In this document: piece after piece, positions 9,550-17,486 of the stretch
Numbering within the stretch: position 1 is the first letter of the stretch
Layout: every line of letters begins with the position of its first letter
Assembly (NCBI RefSeq): GCF_002220865.2
Contig: NZ_NHRJ02000003.1
Coordinates: 125,244 to 189,243, forward strand
DNA from: Paenibacillus xerothermodurans
GTDB taxonomy: Bacteria; Bacillota; Bacilli; Paenibacillales; NBRC-103111
Length of the DNA: 64,000 nt
Direction of reading: 5' to 3'
Made by a program: the position numbers and the translations under genes
Notes under the pieces: model-generated
Database searches by the model: none
Told to the model about the DNA's origin: nothing
Seen by the model: only the letters and a program-made list of their open reading frames with translations

Positions 9550-9588
9550 GCAAAAAAGCCTGATTCCGCCGGATCAGGCTTTTTTTGC
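9550..9588 (+). terminator. Terminator of the stalk-domain lipoprotein gene
   Basis: GCAAAAAAGCCTGAT-TCCGCC-GGATCAGGC then TTTTTTTGC; strong stem and T run. Confidence 0.92.
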
Positions 9589-9989
9589 ATGGCGGCTGTG
9601 GAGCTACCACGCCGAGCAGTCGCGTGTACATGTCGAGCGCCGTGGCGCTGCGTCGGCCTGCACCGCCGCTCAGCGGTCTTCGCTGCGCGTTGGCGCGTAC
9701 GCCGGGCTCACCGCGCTGCGTGGTCGTCCGCCACGTAGTGGAACGTACGTTAGCCGCAGCGCGCGATGCGCATCCGCCGTACAGTGGCGCGTACGCTACT
9801 GCACCACGCTGAGCGGTCTCCGCGCAGCCTGTACGCCTCCGCGCGGAGACGTCGCTGCCTTCGCCTTCGCACAAAAGTTGCACGCGCGGTCTCTATCGCA
9901 CCGTCGTGGTGCCGATATGGCTGCGTATGCCACGCCACCGCGTGCCGCGAGCAGTCGCTGCGTTCTGCGCGGGGGCAGCTCGGCACATC
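9589..9989. other. GC-rich, CpG-rich stretch without a credible gene
   Basis: About 400 bases of much higher GC than the neighbouring genes, dense in CGCG, GCGCGTACG and AGCGGTCT words. Frames are open on both strands only because of the base composition; the predicted peptides are Arg/Ala/Ser-rich without motifs or ribosome binding sites. Several words recur (GGCGCGTACG at least twice, CTGAGCGG / CTCAGCGG in the same block), as in decayed repeats. Confidence 0.55.
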
Positions 9990-10187
9990 TCACTCTTCGG
10001 GCGGCGTGGGGCTATCCGCCGGGCCTGGAGGGCGCGGTCCGGACAGCCTTCCCGCCCGAAGCGCCGCCTCGCGCAGCAGAAACTCGATATGCCCGTTCAC
10101 ACTGCGCAACTCATCGTTAGCCCATCGCTCCAATGCCTCGTATAGTTTGGGATCAAGCCGAAGGGCGAAGTTTTTTTTCCCTGCCAT
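9990..10187 (-). CDS. Ribbon-helix-helix (Arc-like) protein, partner of SPFH protein
   Basis: A 65-residue protein whose first 45 residues fit the Arc/MetJ ribbon-helix-helix fold: the strand KKNFALRLDP, then helix LYEALERWANDE, turn RSVNGH and helix IEFLLREAALR. The tail is Pro/Gly-rich and probably disordered. Its ATG lies 7 bases after the stop of the SPFH gene and has no clear ribosome site of its own, so translational coupling is likely. I know this SPFH plus Arc-like pairing as a recurrent one in Bacillota (from memory); whether it binds DNA or works as a small adaptor is open. Confidence 0.75.
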   Translation of the reverse strand: MAGKKNFALRLDPKLYEALERWANDELRSVNGHIEFLLREAALRAGRLSGPRPPGPADSPTPPEE

Positions 10188-10194
10188 AATTTAG

Positions 10195-11037
10195 TCAGTA
10201 CAAGCTGCCAGTGTTAATGATGGGATTAGCGGACCGGTCAGAGACAATGGCAACGAGTAAATTGTTGATCATTGCGGCCTTACGTTCTTCATCCAGTTGA
10301 ATCACGCCGTCTTGTTCGAGCTGGGCAATGGCGAGCTGAACCATGCCTACCGCGCCTTCCACGATCTTCGACCGGGCGGATATGATGGCTGTCGCCTGTT
10401 GGCGCTGCAGCATGGCACTAGCGATTTCTGTCGAGTAGGCAAGATGGGTCAATCTTGCTTCGAGCACCTCAACGCCGGCCACGGACAACCGCTCCTGCAG
10501 TTCACGGCTTAATTCCAAAGCGATCTCTTCCGAATTGCCGCGCAGGGAGTAGCCAGCCTCGGTGTACACATCGTAGGGATATTTAGTGGCTACATGGCGT
10601 AAAGCGGTCTCGCTTTGAATTTCTACAAATTGCTCATATTTATCTACATCGAACGTTGCTTTGGCAGAGTCCACCACCCGGAACACCACCACAGCGGCAA
10701 TCTCAATCGGGTTCCCCTCCACATCGTTGACCTTTAGCTTCACGCTATTAAAATTGCGCACGCGAAGCGACACATTCGTCCTCACCGATAAGGGTACCGT
10801 CAACCAGAACCCGCCCTCCCGGATCGTGCCAACATATCTGCCGAAAAACGTGACAACCGCGGCTTGGTTTGGCTGCACCACCGTGACGCCGCTAACCAGC
10901 ACAGCCGCAGCGGCAAGCAGGATGATGCCGGGGATGAAGCTTTCCTGAATGAGCAATGCGACGCCGCCGCCAATCAGTGCTGCGGTTAATAACGACCCGA
11001 TAAATCCATTTAATGCCCAAGCTTTTTGTTCTTTCAC
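10195..11037 (-). CDS. SPFH (band 7/stomatin-like) membrane protein
   Basis: A 280-residue SPFH-domain protein. Two hydrophobic segments at the N-terminus (about residues 10-50) anchor it; the SPFH domain follows from [20 protein letters not shown] through [20 protein letters not shown] and YAT-like helices to [24 protein letters not shown] proteins form large oligomeric rings or microdomains in the membrane. I chose the GTG at 11037 because AAGGAG lies 8 bases upstream; the GTG three codons earlier overlaps that site. The downstream ribbon-helix-helix gene is in the same unit. Confidence 0.85.
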   Translation of the reverse strand: MKEQKAWALNGFIGSLLTAALIGGGVALLIQESFIPGIILLAAAAVLVSGVTVVQPNQAAVVTFFGRYVGTIREGGFWLTVPLSVRTNVSLRVRNFNSVKLKVNDVEGNPIEIAAVVVFRVVDSAKATFDVDKYEQFVEIQSETALRHVATKYPYDVYTEAGYSLRGNSEEIALELSRELQERLSVAGVEVLEARLTHLAYSTEIASAMLQRQQATAIISARSKIVEGAVGMVQLAIAQLEQDGVIQLDEERKAAMINNLLVAIVSDRSANPIINTGSLY

Positions 11038-11245
11038 AGGTCCCACTCCTTTTGAGAAGATACATATCGTTTTGATATTTAGATGATATCACTTTTCTCA
11101 ATAAATGTAAATCCTATTTGGCATTAAATTTATTGTTCGTTTGACACCTAACTAGCGGCATGCTATAAGTTGTTGTAAGCGAGCCCTATGCACACTAGCG
11201 GAAGCTCTTCAAAATCATCTCAACAATAAAAGGCGGTGCCTATAT

Positions 11246-11590
11246 ATGGAACAGGTGAAAACCGAACAGGAATTCCAGCGAAGAATTGAGTCTGACAAAC
11301 CAACGATCGCCGTATTCAAAGCAGAATGGTGCAAGGATTGCCACTTTATCGAGCCCTTCATGCCGGCTGTGGTGGAAGCTTACCAAGACCGGTTGAATTT
11401 TATTGAGTTGGACCGGGACGAAGTGCCGGATTTATGCGAAAAGCTGAACATTCTCGGCATTCCGAGCTTCATAGCTTTCCGCGAAGGGCAAGAGCTTGTG
11501 CGGTTTGTGAGCAAATTGCGCAAAACAAGAGAAGAAATCGAGCAGTTTCTAGACCGGGCGCTGGCTGTGGCAGACGCAACGCGGAAGTGA
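11246..11590 (+). CDS. Thioredoxin-like protein (CxxC type)
   Basis: A 114-residue thioredoxin fold protein with the active-site motif EWCKDC in place of WCGPC and the cis-proline region ILGIPSFIAFREGQ. The acidic Asp between the two cysteines is unusual for a general reductase and is shared with the YtpP/YdfQ-type thioredoxin-like proteins of Bacillus. It is cytoplasmic (no signal peptide), monocistronic, and followed by a hairpin terminator. Its likely role is thiol-disulfide exchange; the partner is not known. The ATG follows AAAGGCGG. Confidence 0.85.
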   Translation: MEQVKTEQEFQRRIESDKPTIAVFKAEWCKDCHFIEPFMPAVVEAYQDRLNFIELDRDEVPDLCEKLNILGIPSFIAFREGQELVRFVSKLRKTREEIEQFLDRALAVADATRK

Positions 11591-11645
11591 CCTATCTTAA
11601 ATTAGGCTAATTAAACGTAGAGAGCCTGCACGTATGGTAGCTGTG

Positions 11646-11704
11646 AAAGCTGATGCCCATGGTTGGCGCGGTAACGCCATGCTGTGGCTGTCAGCTTTTT
11701 CTGT
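11646..11704 (+). terminator. Terminator after thioredoxin-like gene
   Basis: AAAGCTGA at the left pairs with TCAGCTTT at the right, with an inner CCCA/TGTGG and GGCG/CGCC stem, then TTTTTC. The rest of the roughly 350-base gap to ctaA shows no gene. Confidence 0.75.
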
Positions 11705-11940
11705 TTGATAGCCGGGAGCACGGTGCCAATCCGTTGCCACTCCGGGCAGGTAATCTGCCGCCTGTGTCCGCAGACTAACCGGAGGTGCCAGTCCTTTTTG
11801 TACATGATTGATGCCGGTTTCAACGCTTTGTAACAATTGCGCGTAGCTTTACGCCGGCTTTCCCGATATAATGATACTTGGGCGTTTCGACTTATCTCGA
11901 CGCTTGTCAAGTTTTATTATAAAGTAGGTGACTCCGGCTC

Positions 11941-12870
11941 ATGTCTTCGTTTCAATTGCTGAAACGCTTTTCGTTTGCGAGTATGTACGGCATGTTTCTG
12001 ATTCTGGTCATGGGCGCGCTTGTCACCAAGACGGAATCCGGACGGGGCTGCGGTGATGATTGGCCGTTGTGCAACGGCAGATTCATACCGGCTTACACGA
12101 TTGAATCTTTCATAGAATATAGCCACCGTTTTGTGGTAGGCGTCGTGGGTGTGATACTTCTCATAACCACAGTGTTAGTTTTTTTGATCGGTAAAAGAGC
12201 AGACGCAAAATGGTACGTATCAGGTGCGATGTTCTTTACGGTTCTCCAAGCGATACTCGGTGCGATGGCCGTTGTGTGGCCGCAATCGTCTGCCGTGTTA
12301 GCGCTGCATTTTGGGTTTTCGCTTATATCTTTTGCATTCACGCTGCTGCTGGCTCTGGTGTATACTCGGCTCGGCAGTACCATGACAGGTGCGAAGGGCG
12401 CCTTATCCGGTCGGACTCGCGGCGCAGTGTACTTAACCGCGGCATACAGCTATGCAGTTGTTTATCTTGGGGCCTTTGTCCGCCACACGGAGTCATCCGG
12501 CGGCTGTATGGGATGGCCGCTGTGCAACGGCCAGTTTATACCCGAGCTCAATGGAGCCACGGGGATTGTGTTTGTACATAGGGTGGGCGCTGTTTTGTTG
12601 TTTGTGATGATCGCCGGGCTGTTCTTGTTGATTCGTGCGGATCATCATCCTGAAGATAATGTTTACCAAGCGGCCAAATGGTCGCTGATATTAATTGCGC
12701 TCCAAATTTTGAGCGGTGCGTTCGTCACGTTCTCACTGGGGTACGATTTATATCTGGTCGCAAGCTTGCTTCATGCGGTTCTCATATCATGTTTGTTTGG
12801 TGTGTTGTGTTATCTATGTGTACTCGCCTTGCAGTCGACTAAGGCTAATGGACAGGCTTACGCAGCTTAG
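11941..12870 (+). CDS. ctaA: Heme A synthase CtaA
   Basis: Integral membrane enzyme that oxidises the C8 methyl of heme O to a formyl group, giving heme A for aa3-type cytochrome oxidase. Length 309 residues, normal for the Bacillus type, with eight hydrophobic segments. Two homologous halves are visible through the paired motifs CGDDWPLCNGRFIP and CMGWPLCNGQFIP, each with a Cys pair in an external loop, and heme-ligand histidines at EYSHRF, LHFGF and VHRVG. The ATG is 9 bases after AGGTGA. It stands alone here; ctaB is not in the window. Confidence 0.93.
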   Translation: MSSFQLLKRFSFASMYGMFLILVMGALVTKTESGRGCGDDWPLCNGRFIPAYTIESFIEYSHRFVVGVVGVILLITTVLVFLIGKRADAKWYVSGAMFFTVLQAILGAMAVVWPQSSAVLALHFGFSLISFAFTLLLALVYTRLGSTMTGAKGALSGRTRGAVYLTAAYSYAVVYLGAFVRHTESSGGCMGWPLCNGQFIPELNGATGIVFVHRVGAVLLFVMIAGLFLLIRADHHPEDNVYQAAKWSLILIALQILSGAFVTFSLGYDLYLVASLLHAVLISCLFGVLCYLCVLALQSTKANGQAYAA

Positions 12871-13009
12871 CTGTGTGAGCCTGGTCTTATATTGCAGTGC
12901 GGTTTTATTTTAGTGCGTCTGTTTCTTCGGTAGGTAGCCGCGCTTCCACGGACTAAGGGTGGTTGGCAGCGGCTGTAGTTTTTAATGAGTGGAAAAGGGG
13001 GAGATGGTG

Positions 13010-14779
13010 ATGGTTCATCCGAACTTACGTGCTTTTTTGGACGTGCTGCGCCAAGAAAAGCAGCTGATAGAAATAAATGCTCCGGTTGATCCCAATTTGG
13101 AGCTTGCTGAAATACATCGCAGAGTGATAGATGAAGGCGGGCCCGCACTTTTGTTCACGAATGTAAAAGGGAGTGCGTTTCCCGTGGTGACTAATCTATT
13201 CGGCACAAGCCGCAGGGTGGATCTGGCATTCGGCCCGAAGCCTGAGCAGTTTATGAAACAGATCATCCAGGCGACGGACACGCTCGTGCCTCCCACGCCA
13301 AGGGCATTATGGAATGAGCGGGGACTAATCGTGGACTTGCTTAAAGTCGGAACAAAAACAGTGCCCGCCGCCGCCGCCCCGGTACTGCAGCATTGCCGCA
13401 GGGAGGCCCCTCTGGCCGGCTTGCCCGTGCTCACTTGCTGGCAGGAAGACGGCGGTCCGTTCGTGACCCTGCCGCTTGTTTATACAGAGCATCCGGAGAA
13501 CGGTCATCATAACTTGGGTATGTACAGAATGCAGGTGTACGATGGCAGCACCACAGGGATGCACTGGCAGATACATAAGGGTGGGGGCTTCCACTATCAC
13601 GCAGCGGAGAAACGTAATCAATCGCTTCCCGTGACCGTCTTCCTGGGAGGTCCCCCCGCGTTGATCGCATCCGCGATAGCTCCGGTGCCTGAGCATCTGC
13701 CTGAGCTGATGCTGGCATCTCTTATCCTTGGGAAAAAGCTGCCCGTTGTGGACAATCCGAACGGTGGACACCGCTTGGTGGCAGAGGCCGAATTCGCCAT
13801 TTCGGGGACGGTGCCGCCGCATGTTCGCCGACCTGAAGGGCCATTCGGAGACCATTTTGGTTACTACTCGCTCACCCATGATTTCCCGGTATTTAACGTG
13901 GATCACGTGTGGCATCGAAAGGACGCCATTTATCCGGCTACGATCGTAGGAAAACCACGGCAGGAGGACTATTATCTGGGCGAATTCCTGCAGCGTCTGC
14001 TGTCCCCGGCGTTCCCCATGGCCATGCCGGGAGTGAAGCAACTGTGGACGTATGCAGAGACCGGTTTTCATCCTCTGGCCGCGGCAATTGTACGAGAAAG
14101 CTACAGCCGCGAAGCACTTGGCTCTGCCTTCCGCATTCTGGGGGAAGGGCAGCTCACTCTGACAAAGTTTCTTATCGTGACTGATCAAGCCGTGGCGCTC
14201 GACCGTTTTGATCGGTTGCTCGAAGCAGTGCTCGAGCGTTTTGACCCGCAGCGGGACTTCTTTATCTTTGGCAATACGTCTCACGATACGCTTGATTACA
14301 CGGGTGACCGCCTGAACCACGGAAGTAAGGCCGTGCTGCTTGGTGTGGGTGAACCCGTGCGCAGCTTGCCCGGCGCCTATGACGGCGGCAAACTGCCGGA
14401 TATCGATGACATCGCGGTGTACTGCCGCGGATGTCTCGTTGTGTCGGGCGCTGGTTACGCTGCAGACCCCGGCCTGGCGCAGCGGCTGCTGGACCATGCC
14501 GGCGACCGCATCGGCGAATGGCCGCTTGTCCTGCTGGTGGACGATGCCTCGGGCATCGCTGGGGATCAGACCGCGTTCCTGTGGACGGTATTCACGCGAT
14601 TCAATCCCGCTGCCGACGTGTACGCGCGTGCCGATGTCCGCGGTCACCATCTGGCGTACGAGCTGCCGTTGGTGATCGATGCCCGTATGAAGCCGGGCTA
14701 CCCGGACGAGCTCTTTCCACGCGAGGATATCGTCGACCTTGTTGATCGTCGGTGGAGCGAATACTTTTCACGCGTGTAA
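13010..14779 (+). CDS. mqnL: UbiD family decarboxylase, probable MqnL of the futalosine menaquinone pathway
   Basis: A 589-residue UbiD-type decarboxylase, which uses prenylated FMN. It begins with the typical NLRAFLDVLRQEKQLIEI and carries GDHFGYYSL, VVGKPRQED-like TIVGKPRQEDYYLGEFLQ and the catalytic region around AIVRESYSREALGSAFRILG. UbiD homologues in bacteria with aminofutalosine genes are proposed to decarboxylate 1,4-dihydroxy-6-naphthoate derivatives; the presence of mqnE and mqnP homologues in the window supports that use, but the gene could act on another aromatic acid. The ATG at 13010 is 6 bases after GGGGGAG; two upstream in-frame starts are too close to that site. The UbiX-type partner is not in view. 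Confidence 0.75.
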   Translation: MVHPNLRAFLDVLRQEKQLIEINAPVDPNLELAEIHRRVIDEGGPALLFTNVKGSAFPVVTNLFGTSRRVDLAFGPKPEQFMKQIIQATDTLVPPTPRALWNERGLIVDLLKVGTKTVPAAAAPVLQHCRREAPLAGLPVLTCWQEDGGPFVTLPLVYTEHPENGHHNLGMYRMQVYDGSTTGMHWQIHKGGGFHYHAAEKRNQSLPVTVFLGGPPALIASAIAPVPEHLPELMLASLILGKKLPVVDNPNGGHRLVAEAEFAISGTVPPHVRRPEGPFGDHFGYYSLTHDFPVFNVDHVWHRKDAIYPATIVGKPRQEDYYLGEFLQRLLSPAFPMAMPGVKQLWTYAETGFHPLAAAIVRESYSREALGSAFRILGEGQLTLTKFLIVTDQAVALDRFDRLLEAVLERFDPQRDFFIFGNTSHDTLDYTGDRLNHGSKAVLLGVGEPVRSLPGAYDGGKLPDIDDIAVYCRGCLVVSGAGYAADPGLAQRLLDHAGDRIGEWPLVLLVDDASGIAGDQTAFLWTVFTRFNPAADVYARADVRGHHLAYELPLVIDARMKPGYPDELFPREDIVDLVDRRWSEYFSRV

Positions 14780-14807
14780 CAGCGGATTTCCGTACACGGG
14801 GCGTGAC

Positions 14808-14903
14808 GATAGGCGCACAGTCAACGGATAGAGCGCAGCGCATTGCCTTGCACGGGCGGATCGATAGGTGCACCAGTCAACGTATAGAGCGCAGCGGATT
14901 GCC
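14808..14903. repeat. Two-copy imperfect direct repeat of about 40 bases
   Basis: Copy 1 at 14808-14847 and copy 2 at 14863-14903 share GATAGG(C/T)GCAC, AGTCAACG and ATAGAGCGCAGCG(C/G)ATTGCC. They lie in a 370-base GC-rich gap between mqnL and the HEPN gene that otherwise shows no gene. Confidence 0.8.
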
Positions 14904-15149
14904 GTGCTCGCGGCGCAGCAACAGGCGTAACACGTAACGCTGAACGCGGAGATGCATTAGTATCGTACCCGCTTTTTCGGCAGATACTGAGTTTAAACGT
15001 CGCGTCCTCCGGGGCTGCAGCGCACCGCCAAGAAGCGGCAACGGATGTCACACGATCACCACGGAATCCCGGGGGTGCGAACGCAGCGTGAACAGCGATT
15101 CATTGCGATCATTTGAATACTGCATTGTGTAAAAGGAGGGTGTGCCGAC

Positions 15150-15866
15150 ATGCTGCGAACGATGCTGGGCGAGCCGCGCCGCAAAGACGCCGGCGCCCTA
15201 TTGGCTGCCAACCAGGCGATATATGCGTATCTTCAGATGCTGGACACGATTCCAACGGCTGAACGGAACCCTCAGGAGCGCCGCTACAACATCTGGGGGC
15301 GGAGCTTTTTGCGGGCCGTGGACGAGCTGGAGCAAAGTCAATACGCGGCCATCCGTTTTGGCAACGGCGTCAACAGAGTCTACATAGACGAGATGTCCGA
15401 GGACGAAAGAGACGACTACCACCGGCATCTATACTTTTATAAAAACGCAATCGTGCGCATGTTCGCGATATTGGACAAAATGGGGCACTTCATGAACGAG
15501 CGTTTCCGGCTGCGGACGGAAGACGTTAAGAAGCGCTTTTCATACTTTACGGTGCTGCGGAACATGCATGACAACCGGCTGTATGCCGAAGTGGAAGAGC
15601 AGCTGTTCGAATTAAAAAACAAGTACGAAGAGCCGGTAAAACGGCTGCGCACCGCGCGCAATATGGAAATTCATACGATTGATGCGGATCTGCTGGATGA
15701 TCTGATCAACGCGGCAGAGTCTCTGCATTCGCAGCAGCGCATTCGCACCGAAAACATCAAAGAGCAGTTAAGTGACTTAGGTTTTGGCTGCGAGATGGCG
15801 TTTACCGCCGTTCACATATTGTTCTCTTACCTGCATAAACTCGCTCATACCGGTTCGGGCAAATAG
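15150..15866 (+). CDS. HEPN-like domain protein (Cthe_2314-like)
   Basis: A 238-residue, all-helical soluble protein. It resembles proteins I know from Paenibacillus annotated as Cthe_2314 family HEPN proteins (memory, not searched). A HEPN-type R-x4-H motif is visible as RNMEIH near residue 170, in the expected last third, preceded by RLRTA. HEPN domains are often RNases in toxin-antitoxin or abortive systems, but many chromosomal family members are not toxic. No antitoxin-like nucleotidyltransferase (MNT) lies beside it; the next gene is an SDR 133 bases downstream. The start ATG is well placed after AAAGGAGGGTG. Confidence 0.65.
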   Translation: MLRTMLGEPRRKDAGALLAANQAIYAYLQMLDTIPTAERNPQERRYNIWGRSFLRAVDELEQSQYAAIRFGNGVNRVYIDEMSEDERDDYHRHLYFYKNAIVRMFAILDKMGHFMNERFRLRTEDVKKRFSYFTVLRNMHDNRLYAEVEEQLFELKNKYEEPVKRLRTARNMEIHTIDADLLDDLINAAESLHSQQRIRTENIKEQLSDLGFGCEMAFTAVHILFSYLHKLAHTGSGK

Positions 15867-15999
15867 GTGAACCACACACACTGCGGGCGGAAGCGCTAGC
15901 CGGCCTACTCAGGCCGAGTTGATATTCGAGTTGAATCGGCGGATAGGTTCCTCTATACTTTACAGTAGAAAAGTAAGAGGTACCCGGGGAGGGGCGGGC

Positions 16000-16785
16000 A
16001 TGACCCAGCGGCGAAAAACGGCGCTCATCACTGGCAGCGCCAAAGGATTGGGTAAAATGACAGCGCTGCGGCTTGCCGATTCCGGCTGCGATGTCGTCAT
16101 TAACTATGTTCATAGCGAAACGGAGGCGCGGGAGCTGTGCCAACATATTCAAGCGAAAGGCGTCAACTGCCTGGCTTTGCAAGGCGATGTGGCGCGTGCA
16201 GACGACATGCGGAAGCTGGTAGAGACGGCGGCGGAACAACTGGGTGGCATTGACATTTTAATAAACAACGCAGGCCCGTTTGTTAGGGAGCGCAAGCTGT
16301 TCCTCGAGTATAGCGAGGAGGACATTGACTACCTAATGCATGGCAACTTGCTTGGCGTCATGCGCCTGGATCATCTGGCGCTGCCAATGATGCGGCGCCA
16401 GCAGTGGGGCCGAATCATACATTTTGGGTTTGGTCATGCGGCGGAAGCGAGGGGTTGGCCGCATCGGGCGGTGTATGCCGCCGCTAAGGTCGGGTTGGTG
16501 TCCTTCACGAAGACGTTGGCCGTCGAAGAGGCACCGCATGGCATAACAGTTAACATGATTTGCCCAGGCGACATCCGCGGCGCCAACAAGGAAAAGTCTA
16601 TCGCTGAGGTCGAGCATCTAACAGACATTGAATCTCCACGCGGCCGACCGGGAGCTGGGGAAGACATTGCCAGAGTGATCGAGTTCCTATGTGCAGAGCG
16701 GTCCGATTTCATTACCGGTAACGTTATGGATGTGTCCGGTGGGCTTGACCCGATTCGCAATATCGCAGGCTCTCCAGTTCAGTAG
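16000..16785 (+). CDS. SDR family oxidoreductase with non-canonical active site
   Basis: A 261-residue short-chain dehydrogenase/reductase. The cofactor motif is TGSAKGLGK, NNAG is at about residue 92, and the catalytic Tyr and Lys are in YAAAK. The position usually held by the catalytic Ser (in 'IVNISS') reads IIHFGFGHAAEA, so the Ser is missing; a similar FGF stretch occurs in a Bacillus YtkK-like subgroup, from memory. The C-terminal part has GITVNMICPGDI and the ending GNVMDVSGGLDPI. I chose the ATG after GGGGAGGGGCGG over an upstream frame extension. Substrate unknown. Confidence 0.85.
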   Translation: MTQRRKTALITGSAKGLGKMTALRLADSGCDVVINYVHSETEARELCQHIQAKGVNCLALQGDVARADDMRKLVETAAEQLGGIDILINNAGPFVRERKLFLEYSEEDIDYLMHGNLLGVMRLDHLALPMMRRQQWGRIIHFGFGHAAEARGWPHRAVYAAAKVGLVSFTKTLAVEEAPHGITVNMICPGDIRGANKEKSIAEVEHLTDIESPRGRPGAGEDIARVIEFLCAERSDFITGNVMDVSGGLDPIRNIAGSPVQ

Positions 16786-16812
16786 CGGCAGCTCTGCTCA
16801 TTCATACTAACA

Positions 16813-16875
16813 AAAAAGACCCCGAGCGCCGGAACAGGGCGGAGATCCGCCCGTCCAGCATGCACAGGGTCTTTT
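16813..16875. terminator. Bidirectional terminator
   Basis: AAAAGACCC and GGGTCTTTT form the outer arms, with an inner GGGCGGA-GATC-CGCCC type stem; it separates convergent SDR and NifU-like genes. Confidence 0.85.
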
Positions 16876-16902
16876 CAATCCGTCGTCATAAATTAGACGA
16901 AA

Positions 16903-17148
16903 TTAGAACACTTGAACAACCTCTTGCACGCCTTCCACTTCTTCGAGCAGAGCGCGTTCGATACCGGCCTTCAGCGTAATAGTGGAGCTAGGGCAGCTGC
17001 CGCAAGCACCCATCAATTTCAGCTTCACAATGCCGTCTTCAACGTCTACCAGCTCAACGTCACCGCCATCGCGCTGCAAAAATGGGCGAAGCTTATCTAG
17101 AACCTCCAGTACCTCATCGTACATGGTGCTGCTAACTTGTTCACTCAT
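16903..17148 (-). CDS. NifU-like Fe-S scaffold protein (YutI-like)
   Basis: An 81-residue protein consisting of one NifU C-terminal domain. The cluster-binding motif Cys-x2-Cys is in [14 protein letters not shown]; the preceding [17 protein letters not shown] is the family signature. It acts as a scaffold or carrier for 4Fe-4S clusters. The start ATG follows AAAGGAG; a longer frame reaching 17304 would run through the divergent promoter and lacks a site. It is divergent from the yuzB-like gene, an order I know from the Bacillus yutI-yuzB-yutJ region. Confidence 0.9.
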   Translation of the reverse strand: MSEQVSSTMYDEVLEVLDKLRPFLQRDGGDVELVDVEDGIVKLKLMGACGSCPSSTITLKAGIERALLEEVEGVQEVVQVF

Positions 17149-17227
17149 TTGCTTCAACTCCTTTCTATCCCTTATTATATTACAATGAGAGCAAAAATAA
17201 AATGGTTGACAAGGTGGTGCCTCAAAC

Positions 17228-17482
17228 ATGAGACCGATCATCGAATTTTGCACAAACAATATGCACCATGGCACCGATAAAGTAATGAAGCGGCTGGAAG
17301 CCAATCCTGATTACGATGTCATTGAGTACGGCTGTCTCGGCAATTGTGGCGAGTGCTTCACGTTTCCGTATGCGCTCGTGAACGGCGAGATCGTTTCCGC
17401 CCCCACGGCGGACGAGCTGCAGCAGCGAATCGACGATAAAATAAAAGAGATTGAAGACATGTTCAATCTCCTAGGTGAATGA
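17228..17482 (+). CDS. yuzB: YuzB family protein (DUF1450)
   Basis: An 84-residue cytoplasmic protein. It has four cysteines: one in EFCTNN and three in CLGNCGECF, a layout suggesting a metal or Fe-S site. It matches the Bacillus YuzB family (start [14 protein letters not shown], end [11 protein letters not shown]). Function is not established. The neighbours NifU-like and YutJ-like are the same as in Bacillus, which suggests a role near Fe-S or redox metabolism. The ATG follows AAGGTGG. Confidence 0.9.
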   Translation: MRPIIEFCTNNMHHGTDKVMKRLEANPDYDVIEYGCLGNCGECFTFPYALVNGEIVSAPTADELQQRIDDKIKEIEDMFNLLGE

Positions 17483-17486
17483 AGCT

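Noticed and set aside
9527-10194. Several Arg/Ala-rich frames on both strands
   Set aside because: They arise from high GC content, lack ribosome sites, and overlap the ribbon-helix-helix gene.
13325-14650. 441-codon open frame on the minus strand
   Set aside because: It lies entirely inside the mqnL gene in the opposite direction, has no motifs or ribosome site, and reflects codon bias of the real gene.
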